A stretch of DNA of 64,000 nt. Origin: Toxoplasma gondii ME49. Its lineage: Eukaryota > Apicomplexa > Conoidasida > Eucoccidiorida > Sarcocystidae. Shown one piece after another: positions 22,001 through 34,802 of the stretch. The position numbers and the translations under genes are program-made. The DNA is taken from positions 4,054,458-4,118,457 of the forward strand of contig NC_031476.1 of the NCBI RefSeq assembly GCF_000006565.2, written 5' to 3'. Each line of letters begins with the position of its first letter. Positions within the stretch are counted from its first letter, which is position 1. The notes below the pieces were generated by a model that did not search any database, was not told where the DNA came from, and saw only the letters and a program-made list of their open reading frames with translations.

Positions 22001-25000
22001 GGCAGAGACAGCCACTTGCGACCGAATACGACGGGATGCAAATCGTATCGACGAAAAGCTTTTCTCGCCTGAGGACGAATGTCTTAAACGCGTCCAGTCG
22101 AGCGCCGCATGCGTGAGATGTGTATGAATGAGACGATTTATCCTTACTGAGAAGACGACTTTTGCGGTGTAAAGCATGAGAAGCAGAGAGCCAAGTGCGA
22201 CGGCGGCTGGCCATTTGTACTGTACAGGCTCGCTACAGTTCCAACAGAGATTAGTCACGCGACGGAGGCGATGCCACTTGCGTGAGTCTCCTCCCTGAAC
22301 AGACAGTCTACAAAAACACAGAGTGCAGGTACACCCCTGCGCTCAGGAAGGAGCCAAGACGCATCACATCTTCGTATGGAAAAACCAGTTTTCGACCTGT
22401 GATCAGTCCACACATTGGCTTTACACAAAGAGGCAACCGACGTCATTACCCCCCTTGGATTCGTGGTGGACGCCTGAACTCAAGGTCCTTCACCCGCCTT
22501 TCCAAGACTCGAGAGAATCGCGGTCGCCAGCCGAAGAGGCAACCGACGCCTTCTGTATTGTTGGCACCGTTAGCGGTGTAGGTCTGTCCCCGTTTCGGAT
22601 CCTTTCTCGCTCACCCGTTCTTCGGAGTCGAGGAGAGGCAGCACGGCAGACGCCCGGGAAGGATTCGGCGCTCGCAGGTACGCCACGAGGTCAGGCCGAG
22701 GCGGCACCAGAGATTCCGCAATCTCGACGGCGCTCTGGAAGGAGACGAGGCAAGGAAAAAAAACGCCGCAACAAAGTCGAGGGAACGAGGATGGGGAAGA
22801 CTGAAAAAGCTGTAGTCATTGATAGTGGCGGAGTAGTAGTATACGCGTAGAACCAGTCGTGCAGTAGAAAGTACAAGACAGTAGCTAATCTGCCATATAT
22901 ACCATGCGCGTTACAACTTGGGTGGAAACGCGCTGGGTGCTAGAGCAATCCAGACGAAGATCCAACAGCATGCACCCGAATAATTGCCCATCCACTGACT
23001 CCATTTCAAGTCACGAACTGACGACGTGAGTGTGTGACAGAGAAGGAGCGACGGAACAAGCCGCGCTGAGCAGACACGAGCGTGGAGGTAGGTCTCTTGA
23101 AGAGACAGCTCGAGACAGGGAGGATCGCGGAGGCGACGAACAGACGAAGAGCTCGGAGAAAGAGGCAAGTGAAGTGAAAACAAAGAGAAGAATAGTGAGA
23201 GAAAACCACGACGCAGGAACCGGACGGTGGAGCCCCAGAGCAGGATCATCCTGGAAGCGGAGCGCTCCACCGAGAAGCTTGTGGAACAAGACGATGGACG
23301 GAAAACAAACACAAGCAGAGGAGAGACAAAGCGACAGGCTGCGTAGAAGAAGCGAAGCGGTCGAGCGCAGGCCCTGGCGAATCTCGTGGACGAGGCGACA
23401 GACGCGACTGGGACAAATCGCGGGACCGACAACGAGGGAAGTCAAGACGGTTGATGCCGATAAGACTGAGTCCGAAAACGTAGAGGGCAGAAGGTGAAAA
23501 CCCACTGGGCAGAGGGAGACCAAAAAGAGGTTCTTGCGGGTGGAAAGCGAGATCGAAACGCATCCCGCAAAAAGACAAAGAAACGAGACGAGATAGAAGC
23601 GAAACCAGCGGACAGGCAACAACTGCCACGCCTGCTTGAAGAGGGGACAGACACGCGGAGCCTTACCACATTCGACTTTGTGTTTCTTTCGTTCTTGCTG
23701 ACATGACATTCCTCCACAAGAACTCTGAGATACACACACACAGAGGCCTGGGGGAGAGGCGATTCGATGCAGGACCTGGGAGAGTCGCTACCTGCCCGCG
23801 CGATGGCCTCCTCGCATCGCCGTCGAGTCCAGGACTCAGTGCATCCAGAGATGAGTAGTCACGCGCGCTCGAATTTCACCTTCTTTTGTGCCATTTTCTC
23901 TCTCTAGAAAGGAGCTCGTAAGGTCCCCCCCTCTTGCGTAATTACTCTTTTCGCCGCGGAGGAGACGGCGAAACGGAAGATGCTCTTCGCAACGCCAGTG
24001 AGCTCTTTTCTTCCTTTTTAAAAACAACCGGCTTCCTAAGGCACTAAACATCGCCCTCCGCTCGCGAGAGATGCTCCTTCGCTGATCGTCTCGCGCCACC
24101 GCATTCTGGCGTCTCTCGTCTTCGCATTTCTCTGCACTTCCTTCTGGCGCTTAACCGAGGCCGCCTTCTTCTCCTTTGACTCCTCTCAACTATCATCGGC
24201 GCGCATGTCCACATCTTGTTTCTCATCTGTTTCCTCCGACTGTCGCCACCACAGTCTGCGCCTCATCGCCTTTCACCTCTCTGTCACAATCTGCCTCTCG
24301 CGTGTGTTTCTCGCTTTTCTTCTCTCCACGAATGTATCACGGTCTACCCCCTCCTATGCCCTTGTTCACAGTTCCTTCTGCTGGGCCAGTCTTTCGACTT
24401 TCGATCCGTTTCTTCTCTCCCTTTTGCCGCGTACCGACAGGACTCGAGCTGCCCTGCCTCGACCGCCCGGTGGAGGGCAAGGCACCCGAAGACATCTACA
24501 GAAGTGAAGTCCGCCTCCAGGTAGTGGAGCAGCCGTAGGACGTCTACGCGGTTCTGAAGAAACGAAGCGAAACGAACCAGAGAAAATAGAGAAGCAAATA
24601 CGCCACTGGGTGTGCGTGAGGATAGAGAGTTGGAAGCCAATCCCCCGCCAGCGCCGTCGGTGTCCTATCTTCTCACGGTACTGCGGAGACACCGACGAAT
24701 GGAGACAACGCATTCGTCTCTCCGCTCAGACACGCTGCCAGCTCCACGATCTGTCAACCTGACGGCTGTGTCTCTGTCGGCCAGATATCCTTCGTCGCAT
24801 GTCGGCCGACTTTCGCTTTCTCTTTCTTTTCTTCTTTGACTTCTCAGCTGCTGCCTGTCTCAGGTTCCGCCCCTCTCCTCGCTTCGTCTTCTCCTCGCCG
24901 CATTCCTTCCTCATCGTCGATACTCTATGTCTCTTCTTTCCGTGTCTTCTTCCGTTCATCTTCGCCTCTTCTCCTTTCTCTTCGAGTCTACTTTTCCACC

Positions 25001-27433
25001 ATACTCTTGGCTCCTCTGCTCCCCACTGTCTCATCTCTCCTGCAGTGTCCGCTTCGTCATTCTTTCTTCTCTTCGTCCGCTCTCCTCTCCTCCTCTTCCT
25101 CTCTTCGTCTACTCTCCCCTTCTTCGTCCTCTGCTTTGGATACCTTCTCTTCTCCCGTTTCCCTCCTTCGTCCTTCGCTCGTCCTCTTCCGGTCGTTCCA
25201 CGCTTCTTTTTTTCCTCCCTTTCTGTGTCATCTGTTTCTCGCCGTCTCTCCGCCGCCTCGCTGCATCCGCTGTTCTTCTCTCCGCTCTCCTATCGTTTTC
25301 TTCACACTGCTCTCGCTTACCTTGAATGCAGCCCAGTGGGCCGGACTGCAGCCGTTCTCGTCCGTTTCGTCGAGACACCTTCTCCCGGCTTTTTTGACAA
25401 GGAGAAGCAGCGCCTTCAAAGAGTTGTGCTGAGCCGCCAGAATGGCACAAGTTGCGCCTTTGCTGTCTCTGCCTCTCCACCCCCAGTTCGCCTCCTCTTT
25501 CCTCGCGTTCGCTGCTCTCCCCACAGACGCCCCCAGAGCCATCCCCGCGGAGGACGAAGAGGATGACACTGATGAGGAGGACAGCGAACCAGACGGAGAC
25601 GAAGACGCAGAACGAGACGCGGAAGAAGAGGAAGAGGCCAGGCAAGGAGGAGACTCAAGCGCTTCGAAAAGCAGGCGCATCGCGACAACGTTATCGCGAA
25701 TTACACTCCACATCAGGGGACTTTGGAAGGAAGAGACCGAGCGGGCGTCGGGGTCTGCTCCTGACAGCGAACGCGAAACGAGGCGAGAGACAGAGAGAGA
25801 CGCAACTGGAACAGGAGAACGCCGGGGATCGAAACAGACAGAAACAACGACTGTTCGATCCGAAGCAAAGAACAAAGTCGCGAAGAGATGACAGATCGGG
25901 TGGAAAAAGCAGAAAAAAACGAACGAAGGAGCACGTAGACGCAAACGATCCACAGAAACAAGAAGGGATGGAGGGGAGAGCTCAAGAACGACAATCGCCT
26001 CAACAGCCTGGGAGAAAGAAACTCAGCGCGTGGACGCACGCAGTGAGGACTCGATGGAGAAGGTGGAGACTTACAGAGGAGCATGCGCAAATGAATCCAC
26101 GGAAAGGAAGAGGGTGCAAACACAAATAGGGGCACAGATAGTACAAGACACAGAAGACGCCAGAACAGTAAACCCATCGCTGAGAGGAACGCGACAAAGG
26201 ACTTTCAGACGTCCAAGTAAAGCCACAAGAAAGATGAAACGCAGAGAGAATCAACAGAGGGCAACGAATCCACTACATCTCCTCCTCTTCGTTCGCGTCC
26301 TTCACGAGCTCCCCTCACAAGACAGGATGTTTTTCTCTTAGCATTCACAGATACAACTCACGCAATACACTCGTCCACGTCAGCTCACCGCACTGCTTCT
26401 ACGGAATATCTTCCTCCCAGCGCAGGTTCCATTTCGTCCTTCTCGGCTACCCCACAGATACATCCCGTTCTGTATACTCTACCAATCGCTTCACATCCTT
26501 TCGCTCTTCTCTCGCCTTTTCCTGCATTCCCTCCTTGCGCTCGAGCTCCTGAATCCTCCCTCTTCCCCATCTTGCGTCCTGCCTACCTTCTATCCTTCCC
26601 AGCTCGTATCCTCGTTTCCTCTCTAGAGTCTCTTCCTTTCTGCATGCACCCCAGCTCTCTTGGTACGTTCCCTCCTTCTCCCCTTCGCGTTCATCGCTTT
26701 CGTTTCTCGGCTGTTTGTCATCACTAGCCTTCTTGCTCGTTGTCTGTATGTGAGTCGAGTGTTCCACTTGCTTGAAACAAATTCACTTTCTCAACGAAAG
26801 TCTTGCCTGGAAATCCGTACCATTTGCGAGGAGCAGGCGCATGACAGCAGTCTCCCCACACAGCGCAGCCCAGTGCAGCAGCGTATGTCCCCCGGCGTCT
26901 CGGACGTTTGTGTAGAATTTAGCGTCCATCCTCTTTAGAATGGCTTTCACCGCCTTGCCTTTATTACAGCGCAGAAGCAGGAAGAGATGTGAAACGAAGT
27001 CTGGCGACGGCACCGCGCCAGCAGATCCTGGAGAAGAAGTCGCGGCGCCAGAGCAGTCCCCAGACGCGACATTCGGAGACGAAGTCGAGGAGCAAGAGGA
27101 AGAAGAAGACGAAGAAGAAGAGCATGCAGAGGCAGAGGGAAAAGCCGAGGGAACAGGAGAGGAAGACGAACAAGGACAGGAACGGGGAGATCGATTATGC
27201 GAAGGAGGAGGTGACTCTGAATCGGACTGAGGAGCAGTGCAACACACAGGGATAGGGTCTGACGGGAAGAGAGAAGCCGGTACAGAAGAGGAAACGGACG
27301 AGGACGAAGAGGAGAAAGCAGAAGGAGAAGAAAATGTGGAAACACAGACTTGGCCCTCATTTTCCGTAAGCAGCGTGCGTCCTCCCCTTCGTTCTCCTCC
27401 TCCACACGGACGAGGTTGATGTTCACTCCCCAT
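16791..27433 (-). CDS. Ankyrin-repeat DHHC palmitoyltransferase
   Basis: A multi-pass membrane enzyme that S-acylates cysteines, built like the ZDHHC17/Akr1 class. Exons: 27433-26821, 25760-25321, 24553-24435, 23775-23667, 22734-22615, 22276-22148, 21472-21131, 20356-20303, an unresolved one, 19888-19771, 19176-19109, 18602-18531, 17863-17770, 17240-16791. After a Ser-rich head come ankyrin units (HTLLHWAALCGETAVMRLLL, GCSPAHWAAFK, FGCLALHRAVEAGQLESC). Next are a membrane segment WPAAVALGSLLLMLYTAKVV, a second one ending in the family DPG motif (LYLLLLLSDPG), [20 protein letters not shown], further membrane helices, the TTxE-position variant NITANE followed by VLNRGRY, and a 150-codon last exon. 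The active motif is DHHC-VW in place of the usual PW. The first half of the cysteine-rich domain does not resolve cleanly (see findings). About 930-950 residues. Family sure; middle exons uncertain. Confidence 0.86.
18764..18799. repeat. (TA)n tract in DHHC gene intron
   Basis: TA run between the exons at 19176-19109 and 18602-18531. Confidence 0.8.
19019..19066. repeat. (TA)n tract in DHHC gene intron
   Basis: Long TA run about 40 bases past the donor of the exon ending at 19109. Confidence 0.85.
19771..19888 (-). other. DHHC catalytic exon
   Basis: Encodes [20 protein letters not shown] and then GSLNARLFTAWLLLHSLTQ. It holds the catalytic Cys of DHHC, the zinc-ligand Cys residues after it and the NCVGxxN signature. 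The acceptor ttttccgcag and donor cag/gtagga are clear. It begins in phase 2, so the preceding exon must end with two bases of a codon. Confidence 0.85.
21717..21734. repeat. Short (TA)n tract in DHHC gene intron
   Basis: TA run next to a CA repeat (about 21674-21689), in the intron upstream of the exon starting at 21472. Confidence 0.7.
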
Positions 27434-30400
27434 GTTCAGGCCTTCGCTTTTTCTATTGTTTTTTCTGTGAAAGACATTGCTTTCTCTTTCATGGGGATCC
27501 GAGACCACCGCAACAAAGGAGGCCTTTTCTCTCCTGCCTCTTAGCTGCCTCCGCCCAACAGCGTCTCGGAATCATCGTTTCTGTCGCGACGCTCCGCACA
27601 GCTGAGGCGCCGACGGAGCGCAGAACAGACGGCTACAACGCTTGAGGAGATCCGCAGTCGACTGGGACCTCCAAAGAAGAAGAGGCGAATGCAGCGCGGA
27701 GCAAAAGGACGACACAGAGCAGACAGATGGAGAAAAGAAGAGCACAGCACGGCAAGGAGGAAGACGAGGACCGGAGGATGAGGTAGAGAAGGATGCAAAA
27801 GGAAAGGGGAGAATAGTAGACAGGGGACAAAGGAAAGAAGAGGCGAAGGACGAAGACAAAGAGAGCAGGAGGAAGAGGTGAAAGGGAGGAAAGCAAAGAA
27901 GGAAGAAGGAGGCGACGGAGAATGTTAAGACGTGGAGGACGAAGGAGGAAGGGGAACAAAACGAGGAGGAGGCGGAGGAGAGGCGAGAAAAGAGACGGAG
28001 GAAGAAGAGAAACGAGGCAAGTAGGGGAAGAAACCAGGAAGAAACGCGCAAGGAAACAGTTTCACTTGCACTGGAAAGCAGGAGGCCGCTTGTCTTTGTA
28101 CGGAAAGAGTGAAAACGCGACGGTCGTCGAGCCAGGAAATCGACGCAAGCTTAGAAATTCGAGGGAACGTCCGACGGACGCCACTTGACAAGTTGAAGGG
28201 AAAAGGAAACTCAAAAACATTGAAAAGAGTCGAAATTCTTCGCAAGTCTCTCGAGGAAAAACGACGCCAGTGGAATCTCGCAATCTGCAGTCTCTCTATT
28301 TTTAGCGCTCACGCAGTTCTTTCCTCCCATTTTCTCTGCACTACACTCCCTTTTCCACTTCCGTCTCTCCGCTCATCGACACCGAGAGGAAGAGAGGACG
28401 CCAAATCAAGAATACGGCGTGGATCTCTCTCTCCACACATAAGCAATGACGTATATGAGTGCACAGCTATATACAGGTATTTTTATAAACGTAGATAGAT
28501 GCGTAATTAATGAAGGTTTGTATGTTGCGTCTACGCATGCCCCCCGCGTATAGAGCTTTTTGCTCGAGCGTGTGTGCAGAGAAATCCACGCAGCCGACTA
28601 GCGCCTGTCTCTGTTTCGTCTTCTTTGTGTATTCGACTCCGGGCGACCGTTTTCGTCTCTTGAACGTATCTCCTTCGACTCACATGGTTTTGAACTTGGA
28701 GGAACTGTTTATTTTTTCACAACAAGCGCCAGGGTCGAGGGAGTCTGTGGCGCTGCACTCGCCGTCCATCGAGCGCGCCGCCACGAGGAATCTGGAGCGC
28801 TACTGCGGATCGTGGCAGTCGAAGTGGAAAGGATCTTTCAAGGTTGTTTCCTCCGAGAAAACCTCCAAGGAAGGTAGCGTTTCCTTCCACTCTACTTCGG
28901 CATGCACATGCGCATGTTTCTTCATCACTGCGGTGGAGGGAATCTTCTTTCAGAAAAGGGGAACTCGAGTACAGGGTGAGTTGCACTGTCTCGCAGCGCA
29001 CAGGACGATGGCCTCCCGTCTGGAGAAGAATCTTTTGTTTGTCGGTCGACACTAGAAGAGTTGGAATGATTTTTCGCAGGGCGTACTTGAAACTAAACAC
29101 ACATTCTGTCTGGTTGACTGAATTCTCTTGTGCGGAAAGCGTCACTCTTTCCGCGGGTCTTGCCACTGCAGTCGACCGCGTCTCGCTTCAGCGTGGCTTC
29201 CTCCTTCGACGCTTTCTGCCCACCAAAAAACTCCAACCTCAAAATGCCTTGATCTAGCTTCGCCTCTCTCTCCTTTAACACCCGGCCAACACAGCCTCGT
29301 CGCTGCTGTTTCGGTGCTTCCTCATCTCTTCTTCGTCGATGACTCGCCAGATGTCTCCACAGAGCTCATTTCGTTCCGGTCGGCTAATATTCGGGGCGGA
29401 TTATCTAGTCGTCTCGCAGGAGACAACCGACGAGAACTGTGCAGCCAGGTTGCACCAGCTGTCTTGAATTTCCTGTTTTTATTTTCCACATATTTACCGA
29501 CGTATTTTGCGTGAAACTGCTTCTCGAGGAAAACACACCCTTTTGACGCCTTCTCTGCCTTCCTTTCGCACCGTCTCTGCGCCTCTGTCTCGGCTTTTGT
29601 CTCTCCTTGCTTGCCCCGTCTTGAGACACCCGTGGAGGGAAGCGCCTTGTCGGGGGGGGGGAATGACGAGCGTCCCTTGGAAGGAGCAGTTGAAGAAAGA
29701 CAAACTTCTCTCGACAGAGTCACACACCGAAAGATGGAGCCGATGTGCGCGTGAGAAAAAGTCCTCGAGGCATTCCTTCGTCCAGTCTCCCGTGGTTCCT
29801 CCCGTCTCCGCTGACAGACAGTGAAGCGACCCCTGCTGCCAGACAGGAGTGTGTGTGCGATGCGCAGGACGCGTTTTTTTTCTTTTGTCGATAAAAAATC
29901 ATCCAATGGTTTGAGAGAAAGACTCAGTTGCTCATGCAGTCTCATCCAATTCCACTTGTTCGCTTGTTCTCCTCTCTGTGTTTCACAGCTGTCTCCGGTC
30001 GCTCCCCTGTCCTGTGAAATGTCTCCCTCTGAGCACCTCCGACATCTGCGGAGCAATTCTGCCTAGAAACAGATTCAGATCTGCATTTCGCTGGATCTCT
30101 GTGTTGCGTCTCCGCGTCCTGTTTTCTTCTCACTTCCTCCACATCGGCTTTCCTCGCGCGAGGCTTGCGGCTTCCTCTCTGCCGCTCCCGTCTCCGAATG
30201 TAGCTTCCTGTACCTCTGCTTCCTCCTCTACAGAGTCTTGGACTCTCGTCCACTTCTGTTTCCCCTCCAGAGACGGACGCCTCTTTTCTTCTCTCTTCAG
30301 TCTTTCCTCTTCTTTTCGCGCCTTTCTCTTTCTTGTGTTCTGACTCTCTTTCTTCTTCCATACCTCTCGCGTTCTGCCTTTCGCTCCTCTCTCTGTGTCC

Positions 30401-30661
30401 TTCTGCTCCCCCGCTTCGCTCTCGGCTGGTGAAACAAGTGGAGGGCAGTCCCTGTCTCTGCTTGAGCAACGAGCGCCGGACGCGAAGGTCTCGCTCTCTG
30501 CATCGCCTGCGCGTCTCGACCAACCAGCCGACCCTTTCTCTCCTTTTCTCTGTTTTTCTCCTCGGTCATCCCCCTTTTTCGTCTGGCGAACGTCTCCGCA
30601 ACTGCCATCTCCGCGCGTACACCGTCATCCGCAATTCTGTTATTTAAGAGTATATCTGTAT

Positions 30662-30692
<31 letters not shown>

Positions 30693-30894
30693 TGTATGTG
30701 TGTGTGTATTTATGTGTATGTATGTATCTTTATAGTATAGAGACGAAAACATTGTAAGTGTATGTTGTTGTATGTCCGCTTGCATCGTCACGTTTTGACC
30801 AGGCGGAGCGTGTGTGTTTTCTCGGAAGGGGCCTCAGGCAATATTTGTTTCTCCCCACCGTGTTGTGCTTGTTCGATTCTCCTTTTGTGCCACA
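27434..30894. other. Divergent upstream region of DHHC and PDH E1 beta genes
   Basis: A 3.4 kb gap. 27550-28050 is purine-rich on plus and gives spurious Leu/Ser/Phe-rich minus frames. A plus-strand stretch at 28684-28876 (ATG, then codons such as gcg ctg cac tcg ccg tcc atc gag, ending aag gaa g/gtagcg) has coding-like codon choice and a possible donor, but no family match and no clear partner exon. It may be a small gene or 5' exon. 30656-30720 is a TA/TG repeat. The rest shows nothing I can name. Confidence 0.4.
30656..30720. repeat. TA/TG mixed microsatellite
   Basis: TA run passing into TGTA/TG units, about 175 bases upstream of the PDH E1 beta start codon. Confidence 0.8.
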
Positions 30895-33800
30895 ATGGCG
30901 GTGCTCGATGTCCCTCTTCTCTTCGCGTTCCATTTCGCGTTGGCCCTCTCTGGGGTGCTGCATCTTTCTGTCTCAAACTCAACCGTCTCCGCTCGTCAAC
31001 TGTCTCCTTCCTTCCCCCCCACAGTGCTGCCTACCTCGCGGGTAGCCTCGCTTCCCGCCAGCGCGGGCGCTCCTGCCTTCGTCAAGCCGAGTTCGATCCA
31101 CGCGTCAGCTCTCTCCTCGTCTTTCTCTTCTCCCTCCTCTTCTTCTTCTACTTCTCCTTCTTCTCCTTCTTCGTCTGTTCCACAGGCAGCGCTGTATCAG
31201 GTCGGAAGCGCGTTGGATGCCGCGGCGTCGCATAGGGTAAGTGGCGCAGATTAACCTGAGACTTCTGCAGGAGACAAGAGGCATTGACGCGACGCTAGGA
31301 GGACTGTTGATTGACTCTGAGGCTGTTCTTCCCGCAACCAGCAGGCACAGACAGTGAGAGTGTCGAGCGCTTCCTCACACTACGTCGTCGTCTCATTGGC
31401 TCTCGTCTTGTGCCCTTCTCGCGGCTTTGATCGGTGCTTTGCTCCTGTGCAGAGCGACCTGTGCTCGCAAGTCTCTCTCGTCCTTCGTCTTCCGGCGTTC
31501 ATATACTCAGGGTCCCCTCCCTGCTTCTCGTTTCCAAGCTGCGTTCGAGCGGTCTCTTGTTTCGCAGTCTCACACTCCTCCCTTCCCCTGCAAATGGCGT
31601 TCTGTTGCCTTTCTTCTGTTCGCATGTCCGTATGCTCCTGCCTTTCTCCTCCCTCGCGATGTCTGTCATCCTTTTTCCTTCGGTCGTCTCTCCTCTTCTT
31701 TTGTTCTCTGAGTCTCGTTTTCTCTCTTCGTCCTTCGCTCTTGTGTGTCTTCTTTCTGCACATGCGCCTCACTTCGCCCTCGTGCATGTTTGGGTCGGGC
31801 CGTCACCACCCTCCACCCAGTTGTTTGTCGCGCCAACGGACCTCTCTCCTTGTCTATCAATTCGCTCTTTCCCCGGCGCTTCCTGGGACTTCTCCGCCGT
31901 GTTGTGCGACCTCCCGCGCGTTCCGTCGAGCAGTCTTTGCCAGCGCGACGTCGTTTTCCTCAGTCTACTTCGTTCCTGCATAAGTTTTATCTATCCTTTG
32001 TACGTCCACCCCTCGCCTGCCGCTGTCGGCCTTCGATCTCTCTACACCGTTCGTTTTCTCGATCATCTCCTCCCTTCCAACTTCGGCCTCCCCTCGCCGT
32101 GTCTCCTTTGTTCGCTCCCTCAGCCTGCAGTGCAAATTCAAGAAGCAGTGGTGGACGGAGAATTCGTGAACGGCAAAAGTGTCAAAGAGTGGAAAGTTGA
32201 AAGGTCATTATACCAGGCCCTGCACATGGCCCTCGCCGAAGAACTGGCTCGCGATCCGAACGTCTGCGTCATGGGTATGCAAGCAGCCGGGAACCGAAGA
32301 AGCAAACGTTTTCGAAAAGGCCTCTGTCCGTCTCGTGTGTCGGTGGATTTATGTATACATATATATATCTATATACATATATATATATATGTATACGGAA
32401 ATACCAACAGAGATCGAGGTAGATGGATAGGTATCGATGCAACAGTGTATGTCTCCATGCCTAACTGTGCAGGTGTGTGCTTGTGTGTGTTCGCGTTTGC
32501 TTTTTCCCCTTGACAGGCGAGGATGTAGGCCACTACGGTGGTTCGTATAAGGTGACGAAGGACTTTCACGCGCGATTCGGGAACTACCGCTGTATGGACA
32601 CTCCGATTTGCGAGAACACGTTCACTGGGATGGCGATAGGCGCGGCGATGAATGGACTGCGGCCCGTCGTGGAAGGCATGAACATGGGATTTCTCCTCCT
32701 CGCGTTCAACCAGATCGCCAACAACGCGGGCATGGTCCGCTACACCAGTGGAGGAGCCTTCGACGTTCCCGTCGTCATTCGCGGACCTGGGGGGGTGGGC
32801 AAGCAACTCGGTCCCGAGCACTCGCAGAGAATCGAGGCCTACCTCATGGTGAGAAAAAGAAAGAAAGAAAGAAAGAACGAACGAAAGAAAGGAAACAGAA
32901 GCGTGTGAGGGGGAGAAGGGCGTAGCAAGAAATCCGATCATGGGGAAGGAACGGACGGGGAGGAGGGGAAGGAATTGATGAACGCGAACAGAGAAAGAAG
33001 ACGAGACCGAGGGATCTGTAGAAAGGAGGACGGGTGGCGACGACGAAGGAAAACAAGCTAGAAAGAGAAGACTGCAGGAGGACAGGGAGCACCCGAGTAA
33101 GAAAGCAGATCGACACGAGGAGGTATAACCATGTGCCTCTCACCGACAGACAAAATGGAGAGGAGGATGCGTCACACGACCCCTCCTTAGAGAAAGCAAA
33201 AGACGGGCATCAAGTATCGAGGATGGCGGAAGAATGTAGAGGCAACACCGTACAGAGGAGAGGCGATACTGGACATTTGAGAGTGTAACAGAAACAAAGT
33301 GTCCAGCGAGGTTTTACGAAGGATCAACAGCGAAATGAACGTTATCGTGCAAATGGTTTCAACTATCTAGACTGCTCTATGGTGTTTCCGGCGTTCACGT
33401 TCATCTCCCTTTCTCCCGTGCATACGGTGGCCTTTTGCCTGCCGTGTGCCTAGACTCTCAGATCTCCGCTGTCTTGTCAGCTTTTTTCTTCGACTCCGCA
33501 ACTGTCTCCTTGGCTTCCACCACCAACTGTTACCCTTCTGAGCCTGTCGGAGTCTCCGTTTTACATTTCCTGCCATTCTGTTTCTGGCTTTCCTTTTTAC
33601 CGGCTCTGGCTAGCTATCCGCCCTGTTCCCGTAGAGTTGATATGATCAGAAACTAAGAATTCGATGTCCTTGTCTTCCGTTTTCGCTGGCTCGTTAGGCC
33701 GTTCCGGGTCTGAAGATTGTGGCGTGTTCGACGCCCTACAACGCGCGCGGCCTGTTGAAATCTGCGATCAGGGAAAACAACCCTGTGGTGTTTTTTGAGC

Positions 33801-34802
33801 ACGTCCTGACGTACAACATAAAAGAAGAAATTCCCTTGCTTCCCTACACCCTCCCTCTCGACAAGGCAGAGGTCGCTAGGCAGGGGACGGACATCACGGT
33901 GCTCGCGTACGGGAAGCTCCGTCATGTCGCTCTCGACGCGGCGCAACATCTCGAGCAACTCGGCTTATCTGCGGAGGTTGTCGACCTCATTTCGCTCAAG
34001 CCTCTAGACATGGAAAGCATTCAGACCAGCATCAAGAAAACCGGTCGATGCATCATTCTTGATGAAAGCAGCCGCACCGGAGGCATCGGTGGTGAAATCT
34101 TCACTCAGGTAATCCATACACACATGCACACATATATGTGGTTGTATATATATTTGCTTTTATACAATTGTCTGGAAATGCGTTTTAAGTATCTTTCGAT
34201 GTCAGCTATTATCCCATGTAGGTTTGAATATAGGTCTGTATATATATAATATATGCTTGCGTGTACGCACGTTTAGAGCCACCTGTACAAATATTCGTTT
34301 CAGTGTTTCGATAAATGCTGTGGCAATCGTGTGAAGAGGGCAAACGGTTCTCTGTTGTGTAGTTGTCCTTTGCTCCCTAGGAATCTGCGTAGCATATGAT
34401 GCGTGAAGAGGGGCAAAGGCCGGAGGTATGCCTTCCCTCTCACCAAGTGACTGTCTTGCACGCACTCGAGAGAAACGTGACTCCTTCCGCGCAGCCAAAT
34501 GTTACCAGAAAAACACGGTCACCCTTTTTCTATATGTGTCCACTGCTTGAGTTCAGCGGATCTCACGTGCATGCAAATATTCAGTTAGTCGCCTATCTTG
34601 TCCGGGTCGCCGTTTGCGTGTGCAGGTGATGGAGAATTGCGCCGATGACCTTCTGGAGGTTCCTGTGCGTCTGGCAACCAAAGACATCCCTACGCCCTAT
34701 GCCGCGAAGCTTGAGGAGGCGACAATCGTCACACCTCAAGACGTGGTGAACTCTGCGCTGTGGCTCGTGTCCAAGCGTGGGCCGACACCGACAAAGGCGT
34801 AA
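30895..34802 (+). CDS. PDHB: Apicoplast pyruvate dehydrogenase E1 beta subunit
   Basis: Beta chain of the thiamine-diphosphate E1 component that converts pyruvate to acetyl-CoA with E2/E3, here for plastid fatty acid synthesis. Five exons: 30895-31236, 32124-32274, 32517-32848, 33698-34108, 34626-34802. All are GT-AG and in phase, giving 470 residues. Exon 1 begins [20 protein letters not shown], a clear signal peptide, followed by a Ser/Ala/Pro-rich stretch of about 85 residues fitting a transit peptide. The bipartite leader plus the cyanobacterial/chloroplast style of the mature part points to the apicoplast. Mature motifs: [106 protein letters not shown]. Toxoplasma is known to keep its only PDH in the apicoplast. 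The start has context cacaATGgcg. Gene and organelle call are firm; the leader cleavage site is not visible. Confidence 0.94.
32358..32395. repeat. (TA)n tract in PDH E1 beta intron 2
   Basis: Imperfect TA run about 85 bases past the exon 2 donor. Confidence 0.8.
32852..32891 (+). repeat. (GAAA)n tetranucleotide repeat in intron 3
   Basis: About ten GAAA-type units, with two GAAC variants, starting only three bases after the exon 3 donor (atg/gtgaga). The donor is therefore followed directly by a slippage-prone purine tract. Confidence 0.75.

Noticed and set aside
23776..23850. Extra ankyrin exon reading DARRPSRG or CEEAIARAG
   Set aside because: Both would need weak acceptors or break phase. 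Starting the exon at 23775 after ctctcccag keeps phase with both neighbours.
27550..28051. Membrane-protein-like minus frames rich in Phe/Leu/Ser
   Set aside because: Hydrophobicity comes from a low-complexity pyrimidine tract upstream of the DHHC gene start; no DHHC or transporter motif.
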